Under the pieces are notes generated by a model. That model worked only from the letters and a program-made list of their open reading frames with translations, did not search any database and had not been told where the DNA came from. The translations under genes were made by a program, and so were the position numbers. Shown one piece after another: positions 36,311-49,939 of a stretch of DNA of 64,000 nt. The stretch is from Aphidius gifuensis (taxonomy: Eukaryota; Arthropoda; Insecta; Hymenoptera; Braconidae). The DNA is taken from NCBI RefSeq assembly GCF_014905175.1, contig NW_025220586.1:1-64000 (forward strand), written 5' to 3'. Within the stretch, counting starts at the first letter, position 1; each line of letters starts with the position of its first letter.

Positions 36311-39300
36311 ACAACTACATACCATAATGATAATGACAAAAATTAACAATAAAAAAAAAATTTTTTTTCTTTTTTGCACTAATTATAAAAACAACTTAAA
36401 CACATGAAATAATTTACTTGAATATTTTCCAGATAATAAATATCATTTGTAGTCTAATTCTTAAGGAAAAAATTATAATAAATTTTAAAAAAAAATTTAT
36501 TTATTTTATTAATTAAAACAAGTATTTTATGATTAAAAAAAAAAAAATTATATTTTGTTATTATTATCATTCATTAGGCTTTTTTCTTGTTTGATAAATT
36601 TATAGTATAGAAATACACAAGTTGTGTGTAAAATCAACGGATACAAGCAAGCATCGAGGCGAATCGTTTAAAAGTTCGGACGAAAGTCGACCTGTCTCGA
36701 GGTCGAATTTGTACAATATAATAATAATAAAAGGAGTGGCCTGGTAACAAACCCAGACAGTGGTGTATTTTATTTTATTTTTTTTTATTATTATATTTTT
36801 GCATCACTCAGCAATATTCTTGAGACACATGAAATCAAAAATATAAAATTTTCATGTCTTTGTGTGTCATCAGCGTAGTCATCATCATCATCATTCAAAA
36901 TCAGCAGAAAAAAAAAATAAATAAATAAGAATAATGTATCCCTCGATGATGATGATGATGATAATATAATAGCTGACGACAAATTTAAACAGAGAGAAAG
37001 AGAGATAACTTGTTCGTCAAATTTGAAGTATTAAATGTAAAATGAGATCTAGATGATGTGATGCAAGATGATGTTGATGGTGTCAACGGTTTGCTGATCT
37101 AATCATGATCATATAGAATATATATATCTCAAGACATGTATATAAATGATATATGTATTGGTTGACCGACCGGAAGTGACACCACTGATCATCAATAGAC
37201 AGTACCATTCAGGGTGACACGAGGGAGTGGCAAATACGATAAAATCTATACTTGATCTTCACGCTTTTTTATTATTTTTATTTTTTATTTTTTTTTCTTC
37301 CAGATCGATAACTCTTTATCAATCAATAAAATCGCAATAACTTAATTTTTCTTTTTTTTTTATCTTCGGTATGGCTTTTAAAATTCAACAAGAAAAAAAA
37401 TATTTTGATTTTAAATTTTAAATGTTTGTTATTAAATATTAAAATTTATTTTATGAAAAATTATTGAGTAAATATTTTCTTTGATATTTTGTAAATAATG
37501 AATTTTCATATAAAATATTTTATTTTATTTATTTAGACTTTCTTTGACAACGGAAATAAATAATTTAACATAATAATCATATCAGTAACGATCCAACAAA
37601 ATAAACAACTTGAAAATTTACATATTTATATATGAAACTAAAATACGATTACTGGCACTAATAGTTATTGTCGAAAAAAACAAAAACAAAAACAAAATTA
37701 TATGCTTGATAAAATTTGTAAAAATAGTAATAGAATTATTTTAATTTTGAAAAATAAAATTAGGGGGTGTGGCATTTGATAATTATTGATAATAATTTGT
37801 TTAAATTTTTCGAAAAATATTGTGTAATTGTTATTAAAGATTGTTTATCTGCAGTGAAGTAGCCCGACACACAAAACTGCATACAAAATTGCATTGCAGA
37901 AAACACTGCAGTGACAAAGAGTGGGGGAAGCTCTAGGTCTTGATAAAATAATGGATCAAGTTGATAAAAAAAATAAATATATATCTTTCCAAAAAATTAA
38001 CTGGAATAATTAAAAGAAATATTTAATTTAAAAAAAAATTAAAAGCAACAATTAGCATGAGTAAAAAAATCAAGATAAAAATTAAATTTTAAAGGTATTT
38101 TAAGGCTTGATAAAATAGTCTTAAAATTTCAAAGTAAAATACAAATGTTTCTTCAATTATAAAAGAAAAAAAAATGAAAATTTAAATACATTTCAAGACA
38201 CAGACAAGTCAAGCATGTATGATGAGAAAATTTTAATATAAAAAATATAATTTGCCAGTCGAGAATTCAATATTAAACTTTCTTTTTTAATTTTTTTTTT
38301 TATCTATTAATACAAATAGATATGTTCACTTTTACATATAAAACAAGCATCTTGTTACCTTTCAAAGCACGTGTAGTAAAAAAAAAAAGAGCACAAATAA
38401 AAATTAAACGGAGTTTATGTTGAGTCACGTCTAGAAACCCGGATTATACAATTTCTACACCGAGCCTTAATAGTTTTTTAGAAAAAATAAATAAATAAAT
38501 TTTTTATCAATTAATTTTTCAATAATAAAATTCGCCAAATTAATTAGTATTACTAAATTAACACAACAAACTAAATCAATATTTAAAAAATAAAAAAAAA
38601 ACAATAATTCATTTGAACTTTGTCACCTTGAAAAATAAAAAATAAAAATTCGGTAAATTTTTAATAATAATTTCATGATATTCTGACATTATTTATTATC
38701 ATTATTATATTTTTTTTTTTTTAATCTTTCACGTTTCTTCCCCTGAGCAACTTTGTTCATGGACTATAAATTAATTTAACAGCAAAGCAAGTCTGGCTTG
38801 GCTAACCGGTTGTAGTAAAATGAATGATACAGCTTCGAAATAAATTTAACCAGTTTGACTTTTTTAAAAATTAACACTTATATAAAACATACGGACTTTT
38901 GTACTTTGAGATAATGAAAAATCATATTAATTAAAAAAATAATCTTACCTGTGTTGAAGATCATCAGTTGACAAAATAATCATACCACAATTTTAAATAA
39001 TAAAATTATTAAAATTATACTTCAACTCTGATTCACCATGGTGAGCGTTTTTTTTTTTATTCAGATAATTATTGAGATAACGATTCGCAAATAATTCGGT
39101 CGTAAAAAAAAAAAAAAAAATTCATGAGTAATGTGTTTCGTGATCATGTGATTTAAATAATAATAATTTTTTTTTTTTTTTTTTATAAAATTCAATTGTT
39201 TTGTAAGGTTAATTTAAGGGAGGAAATTTAATCGTAATTATTTTACGTTAATATCAAGACACGAGACACGATGAAGGGAATAAAAAAAAAAAAAAAAAAA

Positions 39301-39689
39301 AAATGGCGTATAACACGTCACCAAATCACTCGTGCTTTTTCAGATTTATTAAATCAATTTTTTTTTTTTTTTTTTAAATTTATTATTACCTGTGTTTTTT
39401 TATCTAGCTATTGTCGTAAATTGTCGTTCACTTTATCAATGATTATTAAGATATAAAAATGGAGGAAAAAAAAAATTGAAAAAAAAAACCGTTAAAAAAT
39501 TATCAGTAACTCCAAAATGTAAATTTATAATGAAAAAAAAAAAAAAAAAATTAATTTGTTTGCTCGCGAAATTGAGGAGTAAAATTTGAAAAAAAAAAAA
39601 AATTTAATTACGAAATGATATGTAGTTTGAGTAAGTATGAGTTGAAAAAAAATAAATTAAATTTTTTTTTTTTTTTTTTGATATTACCG

Positions 39690-40000
39690 AGTGGATGATT
39701 ACAGACGACAAGGTCCACTTTGACGAAAAGCCGGCGATGAACTGGCAGATCGACAGTTTGAAGATACCAGCCGAACCGAGGAGAAATAAAAACCGTCGTT
39801 GTAACTTACTAGCCGTTTCGTCGCACATCGACCCGACGAATTTCAACGAACATAGACGAACCATACAATACATATACGCAATTATACATATATGAGATTT
39901 TTTTTTTCTTTTTTAATCCCCCCACTTTATGAGTAATTCACGCCGAAAATCCGAAATCCAAGGCACCGGCCGGCGTTTTTGGTACACATTATTATCACTA
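39690..40000. promoter_or_regulatory. CpG-rich block, candidate promoter / first non-coding exon (minus strand)
   Basis: CG dinucleotides are dense from 39698 to 40010 in otherwise AT-rich DNA, with an inverted CGCCG...CGGCG pair near 39940-39976. On the minus strand a consensus splice donor (CTA|GTAAGT) occurs at 39810/39809, as expected at the end of a 5' UTR exon. Both strands are open for 65-90 codons here (39604-39895), but neither product is recognisable. It may serve the hypothetical minus-strand gene ending at 28465. Confidence 0.35.
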
Positions 40001-43000
40001 CGTGGCGCTTTTAAAATTATTATTAATATTTTTTTTTTTTTAACATAAACAATATATTTATAATTTATTGTTATTGTTAATAAAATATATACATTTGAAT
40101 GGCTTTATTATTATTATTAATCCTTTACAAAATCAATGTAAATTTTATTTTTTATTTCGTTATTTTTTTGAGGTTATAAAAATCAATTTAAAAAATATAT
40201 TTCGTTATTTTTTTTAATTTTTTTTTTTAATATTTTAAAATGTCTCTATTTTTTTATTTAAATGCATTATGTATTTTTTTTTTATTTTCTAAAATGAAAG
40301 ATTGAGTGTAAAGATTGGAAAAGCTTTTACCCTCGGACTCGGTTGTCAATGTTGAATGTTCATCTACAAAAATCTACGAAAGACGTTATCTTTTGTTAAG
40401 ACCAATTAGACACACATACACATATACAATATATGATATATATTTGATGACTAAATGTACTTGTATATTGTTGTCATCAATCATTTTTATTTGACATTGT
40501 TAATACACCAAGACAAGTCAATGTAGCAATTGTCACAATCTGTTCTATTGTGTGTTTTGTGTGTCTTCTTACAACAATAATATATCTTGTTTATTTTATA
40601 AAAAATAAATAAAATTAAATACAAAAAATTTATTTACTCATTTTTATAAATGTTTTTTAAGCTTCTATCATTTTTCAATCAATTTTATATATTAGTAAAC
40701 ATAAAATCAAATAAATAAATAAACAAAAATCATGATAATTTCTTTATACTATCATTGTTATTTATTTATTTTTAGAATTTTATTTTTTCTATTTGAAAAA
40801 ACACTTTGTCATCTTACTCCAAAAAATAAAATATTTAAATATGATAAATCACACTATTATTATTATTTAAAATTATAAAAATTAATAGAAAGAAAAAATA
40901 GGAAAATTTAATTTATCGCTATATTTAAATACCCAATAAAATTAAAAATATATTAGCAAATAAAATAATATTGAAATAAATTGTCAGAGAGGTGCAAAAC
41001 ATAAAAAAAAAAATAAAACATAAACTGTCTCTAAAAATACATTGTAAAAGAGAGTAATAAATGAGCCAGGTGGCTTGATTTGTATCAAGATGATAAAAAT
41101 ATGTTTAAAAGCCATTTTAAGAAATATTAATAATAAAAAATTATTTAAAAATTTCAAATTATATATTAGTAATCGAAATTAAGTAAAGAAATAATAAGGC
41201 TGTGTCTGACAATTTTATAAAATTGATTATTAAATTTATAGATGATGATGATGCTGATGATGGTGATGCTTTGGTAGTCACATATACATTAACTTGAAAA
41301 ATCTATGCATTTATCTCTCTCAAGGTATAAGAAATATATTTTACAAGGAGGATCCAGACAGCCAGACACAGTGGGGCAAGAGGCTGGTATATAAAAAAAA
41401 AATAGAATAAAATAAAAGAGACAAGCAAAGGATAACAATTTCATGTGAATAAGAAAGACAGATAAATTGTGAATTCATCGGGGAAATTTTCACCCGGGGT
41501 TACACCTTCACCAGGTCGAGCTTTTCTCGTTTTTTTTTTTTTTTATTTTCACTTGTGTATTTATACCACAAGAGTGCTATGAACAAGCCAACTTGAAACG
41601 AAAAAAAAATAATTAAAAAATTACTCCAAGTGCGACCGAATAACCCTCATCCCTCATTTAAAATCTCACTTCATCTTTTGAATGTACGTATTTTGTCGTC
41701 TTTATTTACCTGTTTATTAATTTTTTCTATTTTTATAATTTGGTATTACTAATTGTCCCTGTTTTGATAAATGTTTTCTAATTGTGTGTCAAGGGTAAAT
41801 GAAAAATTTCAATTTAAAAATATATATATTGCGATGATACAATTAAATTTGTATATATAAAATTTAGCTTTTATTGAACGTATTGTGTTGCAGTACAAGG
41901 TGGTGTATATTTAAAAATAATGTTACATGATGTAATGTATGTTTTACGCCATGGCGACTGCTATATTGGCGCAGTAAAGGGCGGGGTATTTTATGTACAG
42001 ATTACAGGGACGAATCAATCCTATCAATGCACCCTTTAATATTTATTAATAAACAATATAATAAATTTTATTTATTGTTTTATTATTTATCATTGTATTT
42101 ATTTATATTTTTTTATTTTTTTTTTAAATTTTTTAGACACGTGGTAAATTTGTAAAATTAATTTGGAGCTAAACTTTGGCTTACGTAATTTTTTATCCTA
42201 AAAATATATTTCTTTTAATTTTCAACTGGTTAAAACAGATCAAGAGTATATATATTTTTTTTTTTAATTTATATTTTTAATTATTATTATTTTAAATATT
42301 GATTATCTTATTTTTGTTGGGTTATTTTTAGAATTATTTAAAGAGAGTTTCAGTATTTTTGGCAATTTCAAACGGATGGATGACTATTTAATTTTTTATT
42401 AATGACACAGTAGTTGATATCAACTCAAAAAATATAATCTCGTTAAAACAATTATGTTTTTTTTTTTTTGATATTAATTTATCAACAAAAACAGAATAAA
42501 TTTTTCAGTTTCCTTAATTAGTTATTTAATTTTTTAAAATAATCATTTCAAAATATAGTTCAAGGCCAAGGATTTATAATAAAAAGAAAAAAAAAAAATT
42601 GTATCTATCAGTAAATGCTTCAGCATGATGTTTTAATAATAAATTTTTTTTTTGTTCATGTTTATTAGTTCCGGTGAGTTTAAAACGATTGGAGCATAAA
42701 AATTTACAACGTAAAAGTCATTAAATTTATTTTTCTCTTTGAATGAAAGAGAAAATCATTGAAAGAAAAAAAAAATCATATTAAAACATCAGTAAGATCT
42801 TTTTTTTCTTGCTCCAAATGAATGTTTAATTTTGTGGCCAATAAAATATTTCAAAATTAGTTAATTAAATTAAAACAAATGATATTTGTTTATTAATAAA
42901 AATTGCAATTAACAGACTAATTTATTTTTTCAAAATTTCTTATTTTTAAAAAGTTAGATAAAATATTATCTAACGTCTTGAGAACGGGTGTGGTATACTG

Positions 43001-45284
43001 GATAACTGACCTCGCTCCGGCTCTTTTCTTTCCAGACAAGTCCTAAAAATTATTATCTTTCTTTTACTGTCTGATGATGCCCTACGACGCCCCATCACCA
43101 GTAAAACCCGCACATTTATTTAATATATTTTTTTTTTATTTTTTCATTCTCAATTATCTATCTTCCTCCCTCTTTATATCTTCGTGTCGTCAAGACCACA
43201 TGGCTCCGCACCAGTACAACTGATAAGACAAAGAACCCATCAACAAATTTAAATAAATATTATATATTTAATTTTTTTTTTACTATTTCGTTTTTCAGTT
43301 TAGAATACTAGAAATCATCAAGATTTTTTTTTTTCTATTTTAATTTAATCTTTAAAAAGAAATTTTTGTCTTTTTTTTTTTTTTTCTCTTAAGGTAATAT
43401 CAGAAAGAGAATAACTTGTACCCTTAAAGACAAGAAACGTCTCAAGTCTCGATCCCTTGGTTGTTGTATTACAGACCCACACCTTCGAATTTCGAAACGA
43501 ATTGGCAGACGGCAGTCTGGCTGTCTCGTTGCTCGGCAACGCGTCACTGCCCACCACCATCATCATCGATAGGGTGAAGTTCAGATATTGCTCCGAATAG
43601 ATTTTTTTTTTTTTTTTTTTTTATCTATCAACTCATCACCAACTTCATTCTTCTTCTTTTTTTTATTTTACATACGTATTTTTAATTGATTTAACAAATG
43701 AGCCTTTTAAATCCAAAAAAAAATAAAATTTTTTTTTGTATCTTTTAAATTATATTCAAGGTAGCTTACGTCATATGTAATTTCATATTTTATTTTTTTA
43801 TATACACTGTCTAGAAGATGATGTCTGTTGCAAAAAACAATAATAAATAAAAAAAAAATTTAATGGAAAATATATTCAAAAGCATTGAGCGTGAAAAACT
43901 CATGTACGCCCACAAAATTTTATGGAATATTTTCTCTTGGCAACAAATCATAAACATTATTATTTTTAGCTATTGTTATTAATATATAAATTGAAAAATA
44001 TATTTAAATTAACAATAATAATGTTTAATTAATATTTCGATTGTATATATTTTTTTTTTATTGATTAAAATCACTTTCTCTTTGCTTTTTGCTGTTTTTT
44101 TTTTTAATTTCGCTACAGTGAGTCATTGATGACTCACGACTAAAAATCTTGAACAATTTCCTGAAAAAAAAATCAAACTTGACTCTTGAGTTTATTTGAT
44201 AAACTTGAGTCATATTGAATCTTGTATTTATTTATTTTTTTTTTCGATTCTATACAAATAAATATTGAAAAAAAAATTAATAATTTAAATCGTATTGTTA
44301 TTTTCGAATTTTAATTATAAAAATATAAAAATTATTAAAAAAAAATAAGGCAAAAGACAATGAATAAAATAATTTATTGCAAAGACACAATCGTACAATA
44401 TTTATTTAAACTTCAGGTATTTAGAATGTATATAAGGTTGTGACTATTTATGTAAAGATGAATCATGGAATTGATTGTTGTAAAAATGCATTGTCAACTT
44501 GGTGTTTATAAGATCAGTAGTACATATCTTTACAAAAAGAGACAAAAAATAAGAGTAAGAAAGAGAGATGTGTACAATTCACTTTATATTATATCTTTCA
44601 TAACTTTTACACATTTATTTATTTTCATTGTTCTCTTTATATTCATAAATGCATAAAGACCGTTTCACTTTCATTAATCATCATTTTTTCAACATAAATG
44701 TCATATTTTCACGCACCAACACGAAAAAAAAAAAAACAAAAAAGAAATGAATTCACTTGATCACTCAATTAATGCTCGTTAAAATATATATTACAAAAAA
44801 TTTATTTTGTAGAAAAAAAAAAAAAAGTGCAGTGTATTTATCCACAAAGTGTTATACAATTTTTAAAAAATAATAATCATAATTATGTCTAATCACTTTG
44901 TCTAAATGATTATTTTAAATCAACAAGTTTAAAAATTATTATTACATAAAAACAAAAACAATTGAGCTGAGTTTAATTAAATTGAATGTCGAAAATTTAA
45001 TTTTTATTTTCTTGTCGATATTATTTATATTGTCAGAGATATTATTTCATACATTGCACTTGAAAATAAAAATATTGTCCAACATTACATGTGAATAAAA
45101 TAACTGCAATTTTAATTTTTTTTTTTTTTCAGCATTAATGGATTCGTAAACACAGAGGTGTCTCTCATCCTCCCTCATTATTTTTTTGTTAATTTATTTT
45201 TTCTTCATCACTTGACATTTTTATTCAATTATTTATTAAGCTTATTTTTTTTTTTGTTTATTATTATTCATTTTAAAACTCACG

Positions 45285-48200
45285 TCAACGATATAAACGA
45301 GCAAAATTTCGTAAGGCATGCATCACTGTCTTCGGTGAGTCTGTTGTCCTGTAAATAAAATTTCAAGCGTTAAATTCCTTACATACTTCATGATTCACTA
45401 ATGGAAAAAAAAAATAAATAAATAAATAAAAACATTCTTTATAAGTTTACCTCAATATTGTACTGTGAAATTCCAGAAGTTGTTCTGGTGTTGCTGTTGG
45501 TAATCCAACTGCATTTTGTGTTGGCATTGACTTTATTGCTTCCTCCAGCCATATTGCCATTGACTAAATGAAATAAAAATATAGATATATTAATTGTATT
45601 GATTATTGGAAAAAAATAAAATATATAATTTAATAAATTTACCGCTCCATCAGTCAGGGTGAGCTCAACAAGTACATCAGCAACATCTTGAAGCATATAT
45701 GTTGATAATGAAAATACAGCAGCTTGTAGTAAACTTGTAACTAATGCTTTTCCTTTTTCAGCTAAAATACCTTGTACTAATTGACGTCTAATTGTATAAT
45801 CTGATCGTTCATCATGATTACGTCCACTATGAAGAAAATCATAAAAAAATTTCATAACAGAAGCATTTGCATCTCTGTGATCAAGTGAAGATGCCATTAG
45901 TGCACAATCAATAATACTACTTAATGCAGCTGAATGTAAAAATGCAATTGGTCCTCTTTGTAAAAATCTTGCACATAAACGAAATAAATCATCAACAGTA
46001 TCTGGATGATTTTTTAAACCATCAGTAACTTGTAATATTGTAAATGTTGGTCCAATAAATGCTTCAAGCATACGTACAAGACCAGAAGCACATGCATGAT
46101 CAGCAGCATATTCATCAACAAGAATTGAACCAAGATATAAAAAACAACTATGTTGATTTGTTGAATATAGCTGTACAATTTGTTCGACAATTGATTCAAG
46201 TAAATGTACAGCATGTTGTCCAATACAACGTACAGCATATCTTAAACAACGACAACATCTTTCCATAATTCTTGGATCATCTTGAAATTTATTAAATACA
46301 CTTGAAAATACTGGCCACATATCAGTTATTGTTGATTGACAAGGATGTATATCACATGAATTATCAATTGATGGATTTGTATGTCTAAATATTGCTGCTA
46401 ATCTATCAAGCCACAATACTGGATCTGTTTTAGTACCACGTTCTAATGGTATACCTTGTAATTCAACAAGTTGACAAAGTGGTTTAGCTTGAAACCAACA
46501 CAACTCTTTCATTGCTGTGCTTATTTCATTTGTTGGTAATCTAGCAAGTATTAATGATACACCTTTTAATAAACCAACAGCAGCTTCATTACTTATTGGA
46601 AATGTATCAAGTGAACGTGCAATTTGTAATAAACCAGGAAAATGTGATGCCATATGTTCTGGACATGCTGTACATATACTGTGTAATGCACTTGATGATG
46701 CACTTGCTAATCCTTTTTGATTTAAACATGATAATAAAAAATTTAATATTGGCTCAAGTGATTGTGGATGACTATTAATCCATTCACATAATTCACCAAG
46801 TAATAATATACTTGTATGTCGTACAGCAATATGAGTATTATCTGGTACATTTAATATTGCCTCAACAACTTTTGGTACAACATCATTTTCTTCAGGTAAT
46901 ATATTTTTAGCAACAGCTTGCATTATAAATAATGCTGCTTCAGTTAAATCCCATGTTGGTTGTCTTGTTATTGTTGATTGTCCTTGTTGATTATCATTTG
47001 TACCAGTTAATGTTGTAAACATTTGACGAAAACAATGACTACTACCAACAACAAATACAACATCTTTTATTAATTCAGAAACACGTCCACGAAAATCAAC
47101 TAAATCTTCACCACCACTACCATCTTCAATTAAACCAAGATGATCTGGTTCAACTTGACAATGTTTACAAAGACCACCAATTAATCTTTCTATATGTGGT
47201 CTAAATATTGTATTTAAATCATCATTATTTTTACGATACAAACATTCTGATAATCTGTACCATAAATTAAATGTTATTAATGCAACTTCATAATCATGAT
47301 GACCAACACACATTAATACAAGATCTAATATTTTAATAGCATAATGTTTTTTATCAACAGTACTACCAAGTACAATTGTATTTAAATATGTTTCAGCTAA
47401 TTCAGTAAATATACGACAATAATTTATTGATTTTTCATTTTCTTCATGTGCAACTGATAAATGATATGGTTGTTCAAGTGACATTACATTTGTAAATAAA
47501 CCCAATTGTAATTGTTGCAGGCATGTTGTATATTCAATTGTTATTTTTGTATGACAATTTTCTTCTTCTAATTCTTGAAGTATTATACAAATACAATCAG
47601 TTGCTGCTTCATGTAATTGTGAGCATGATTGATAATTTCCCAATACCTAGTTAATAAATTAATTAATTAATTATAATTTTATATTATTTATTTATTTATA
47701 ATTTATTATCTTACCTGAAACGCATATGCAACAACGTCATTATTTGGTATTGATTGCAATGGTATAGCATGAACATTTACCCAACTTTTAAAACATCTTA
47801 ATATTCTTGTGTTAATTTGTACATTATCATTACCATTTTTTAAACACATACTCAAAAACTTAATAACTGTGTCGACAGCATTTGAAAGATCCATCACTAC
47901 ACATTGTCTTCTATTTGCTCCTAGCCTGAATAAAATAAATACATTTAATAATGTTGTTATTTGAATATTATTAATTAATAATTAAATTACCTGAGAAATC
48001 TTGAATTTATTTCTTCTGGAAGTACTGTCATGACTTCTAACAGTGGCCACAGGCTGCTTTGATTACCGCCAAATTTGTTGATTAAATCAATAACTGGTGA
48101 TTGCCATGATGACATTTGTAAAGCTAAATCAGCAAGTGCTACTGATAACTAAAAATAATATTGATGATTAATAAATAGTATGTTTATTATACAAACAAAA

Positions 48201-48799
48201 CAAATGAATTTTTTAAATACCTGAGTAACTATTATTGTATTTGTATGCTCATTTATTTGTGATATGTGTTGAAGCAATGAATCTCTAAGTGATGTATGTG
48301 CATCAGTGGGTAATTCATGAAATGATAATTCAATTTTTGTTCTCATTGTTTGAGCAGCAAAATAACAAGATTCTAAATCTCGTTTTTGTTGAAGCATTTC
48401 GTCTGATACTTTCCATGCATAAACCTATTTAATTAAATTAATAAATAAAGATTAAAAAAATTTATTATTAATGATAATATATTCAATGACACTTTGTATT
48501 ATTTTATATATTTTTTTTTTTGTTATTAGAGGTTATGTTAAATTTGAATTTGATCATTCAACAAATACCTTAAACTTGTTTATAAAATAACAAAAAATTA
48601 CCAAAAAATTATTGAAATAAATAGGATAATTTATTTGTAAATTTAAATTTATGTATTTTATTGATAATGATAAATAAACTTACTGATTTTTTTCACTGCC
48701 GAGCCATGCTGACGCTTCTTTTTCTTTTCAGTTGATCTGGATTAGTGTATAATGTAAAACAGCTTGATAAACTGTGTCTAATTCTGGTGGTGAATTCAT
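45285..48799 (-). CDS. TNPO3: Transportin-3 (TNPO3), importin-beta family; first exon damaged as sequenced
   Basis: Exons, in transcript order: 48684..48799, 48221..48424, 47991..48148, 47715..47925, 45643..47646, 45451..45563, 45285..45348. TNPO3 is the importin that carries SR-type splicing factors into the nucleus. It is an all-HEAT-repeat solenoid with an N-terminal RanGTP-binding region. From exon 2 onward the similarity to animal TNPO3 is continuous: ESCYFAAQTM, ELPTDAHTSLRDSLL, LADLALQMSSW, LPEEINSRFLR, LGANRR, NYCRIFTELAETYL, RHTNPSIDN, RCCRCLRYAVRC, HSCFLYLGSILVDEYA, NHPDTVDDLFRL, SLDHRDANASVM, ending ARLYR. Exon 1 begins MNSPPELDTVYQAV but has an in-frame TGA (48728-48730). It also ends in phase 2 where exon 2 needs phase 0. 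Its downstream part (KEKEASAWLG) is in a shifted frame relative to the NPDQ segment. AATAAA (minus) is at 45257-45262. Confidence 0.93.
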
Positions 48800-49018
48800 A
48801 CTTCATAAAGTATGTTATTTTCTATTATTTAATATATTAATATCCATTCAATTATTATAGGTAAATTTTTTTTATTTATTATTTAATTACACTTATTAAA
48901 ATTGGCACTATTGGCAGTGACAAACTGACAACACAAGACAACCACCACCACGCATATGTAGACCGTGGCAAATTTAGGGGCGCGGCCATTTTCCCCACTT
49001 ATATTTGTATCGAATTAC

Positions 49019-49409
49019 AAATGTCGCGAAGTGTAAATTCTTCGAAATCGGGATTTTTACAATTCGAGCGATTTGACATTCTTTCTAATGAAGTTGCGAG
49101 CACTTTAAATGTCGATAAAAATCCATTTCTGTTTAATTCTATCTCTATTTATCACTACTTCTAAGTATTCTTGTTTCTAATTGTTTAATAATCGTTTTTT
49201 TTACGAGTCGATATAATCAAAATTCGATATAATTCTAATTTTCCTTTATTGAAATTCTTAACGTGAACATTTCTATGGCTTTACATTATCGATATATTAT
49301 AATTCATTATATATATATTTATACCATTTTAAAATTCTATGTTTTGTAATTTTGTTTAATTGCAAATCTATACATTTCAGATTCGAACTTTTTACACTTC
49401 GATCATTTC
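49019..49409. mobile_element. Candidate MITE-like element with imperfect terminal inverted repeats
   Basis: CGAAGTGTAAA (49027-49037) is perfectly complementary to TTTACACTTCG (49391-49401). The match extends inward, after three mismatches, with TTCGAA on both sides, and outward with AAATG (left) / CATTT (right). The ends are therefore about 25-30 bp imperfect inverted repeats around a ~350-base interior with no coding capacity. Base composition inside differs from the flanks. A target site duplication is not evident, so the family cannot be named. Confidence 0.5.
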
Positions 49410-49560
49410 CTATCCTCCAACATGTCGGTAATGCAACTATCGCAGAGCTTAGATGGTAACTGAAATGATAATATTTTTTAACTTAGTGGGACATTTAGGA
49501 ATCTGTAATAATTTTACGCGCTAGATAGCGCTATGTATACTATATATTTTAAATGTATTT

Positions 49561-49656
49561 ATATTTTTTATTTATATTTATATTTATAAATTATAATTTA
49601 TATTTATAAATATTTTATAAATATTTATATTTATATTTATATTTATATTTATATTT
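49561..49656. repeat. TATTTA-type AT microsatellite
   Basis: Irregular then regular hexamer repeats of TATTTA, cleanest at 49620-49656. Confidence 0.85.
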
Positions 49657-49939
49657 TTTCGTACATATTTGTACTTTTGTTGATAAAAAAAAAAAAAAAA
49701 GGGAATATGTACATTCATTTAAATTCAACATAAAAAATGAATATGCCAATGATTTTATTGTCTTGACATGATGAATTTTGTAAATTTTCAATGACAAAAA
49801 AGAATATTTTAGCAATTTTTTTCAAGTTTTTATTAACGTTTATCTTTTCATTTTTATAAAGAGTATTTATTAATGCTGTCTCTTTTTTAAATATAAAAAT
49901 ATCATATATTTCACTAATAATAAGTTTGCACTTGTGGAT

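Larger units (their letters stand above)
28623..45284. other. Long gene-poor region (16.7 kb)
   Basis: AT-rich DNA with islands of more even composition at about 30210-30500, 31100-31260, 31490-31640, 33990-34300, 35000-35190, 36010-36310, 36600-36740, 39690-40000, 41480-41640, 41940-42020, 42960-43230 and 43400-43600. None yields a multi-exon gene I can recognise. If the minus-strand model ending at 28465 is right, much of this is its introns. Otherwise it is intergenic regulatory DNA between chameau and transportin-3. Structures that can be defined are listed separately. Confidence 0.5.
48800..49939. other. Region between TNPO3 and the FLYWCH/MULE-RING gene
   Basis: It holds the TNPO3 promoter side (a GC patch GGGGCGCGGCC near 48977-48987), the inverted-repeat element at 49019-49409, a GCGCTA/TAGCGC palindrome at 49518-49531, an AT hexamer microsatellite (49561-49656) and the 3' UTR of the minus-strand gene (AATAAA on the minus strand at 49866-49871). 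The stretch 48990-49450 has few homopolymer runs and many TCG/CGA words, unlike its neighbours. Confidence 0.55.

Noticed and set aside
43345..43600. Region open on both strands with even composition
   Set aside because: No domain, and the competing frames are equally open, so coding is not supported.
48990..49450. Bacterial or viral insertion suggested by different composition
   Set aside because: No coding frame or recognisable gene; inverted-repeat ends fit a small transposable element better.
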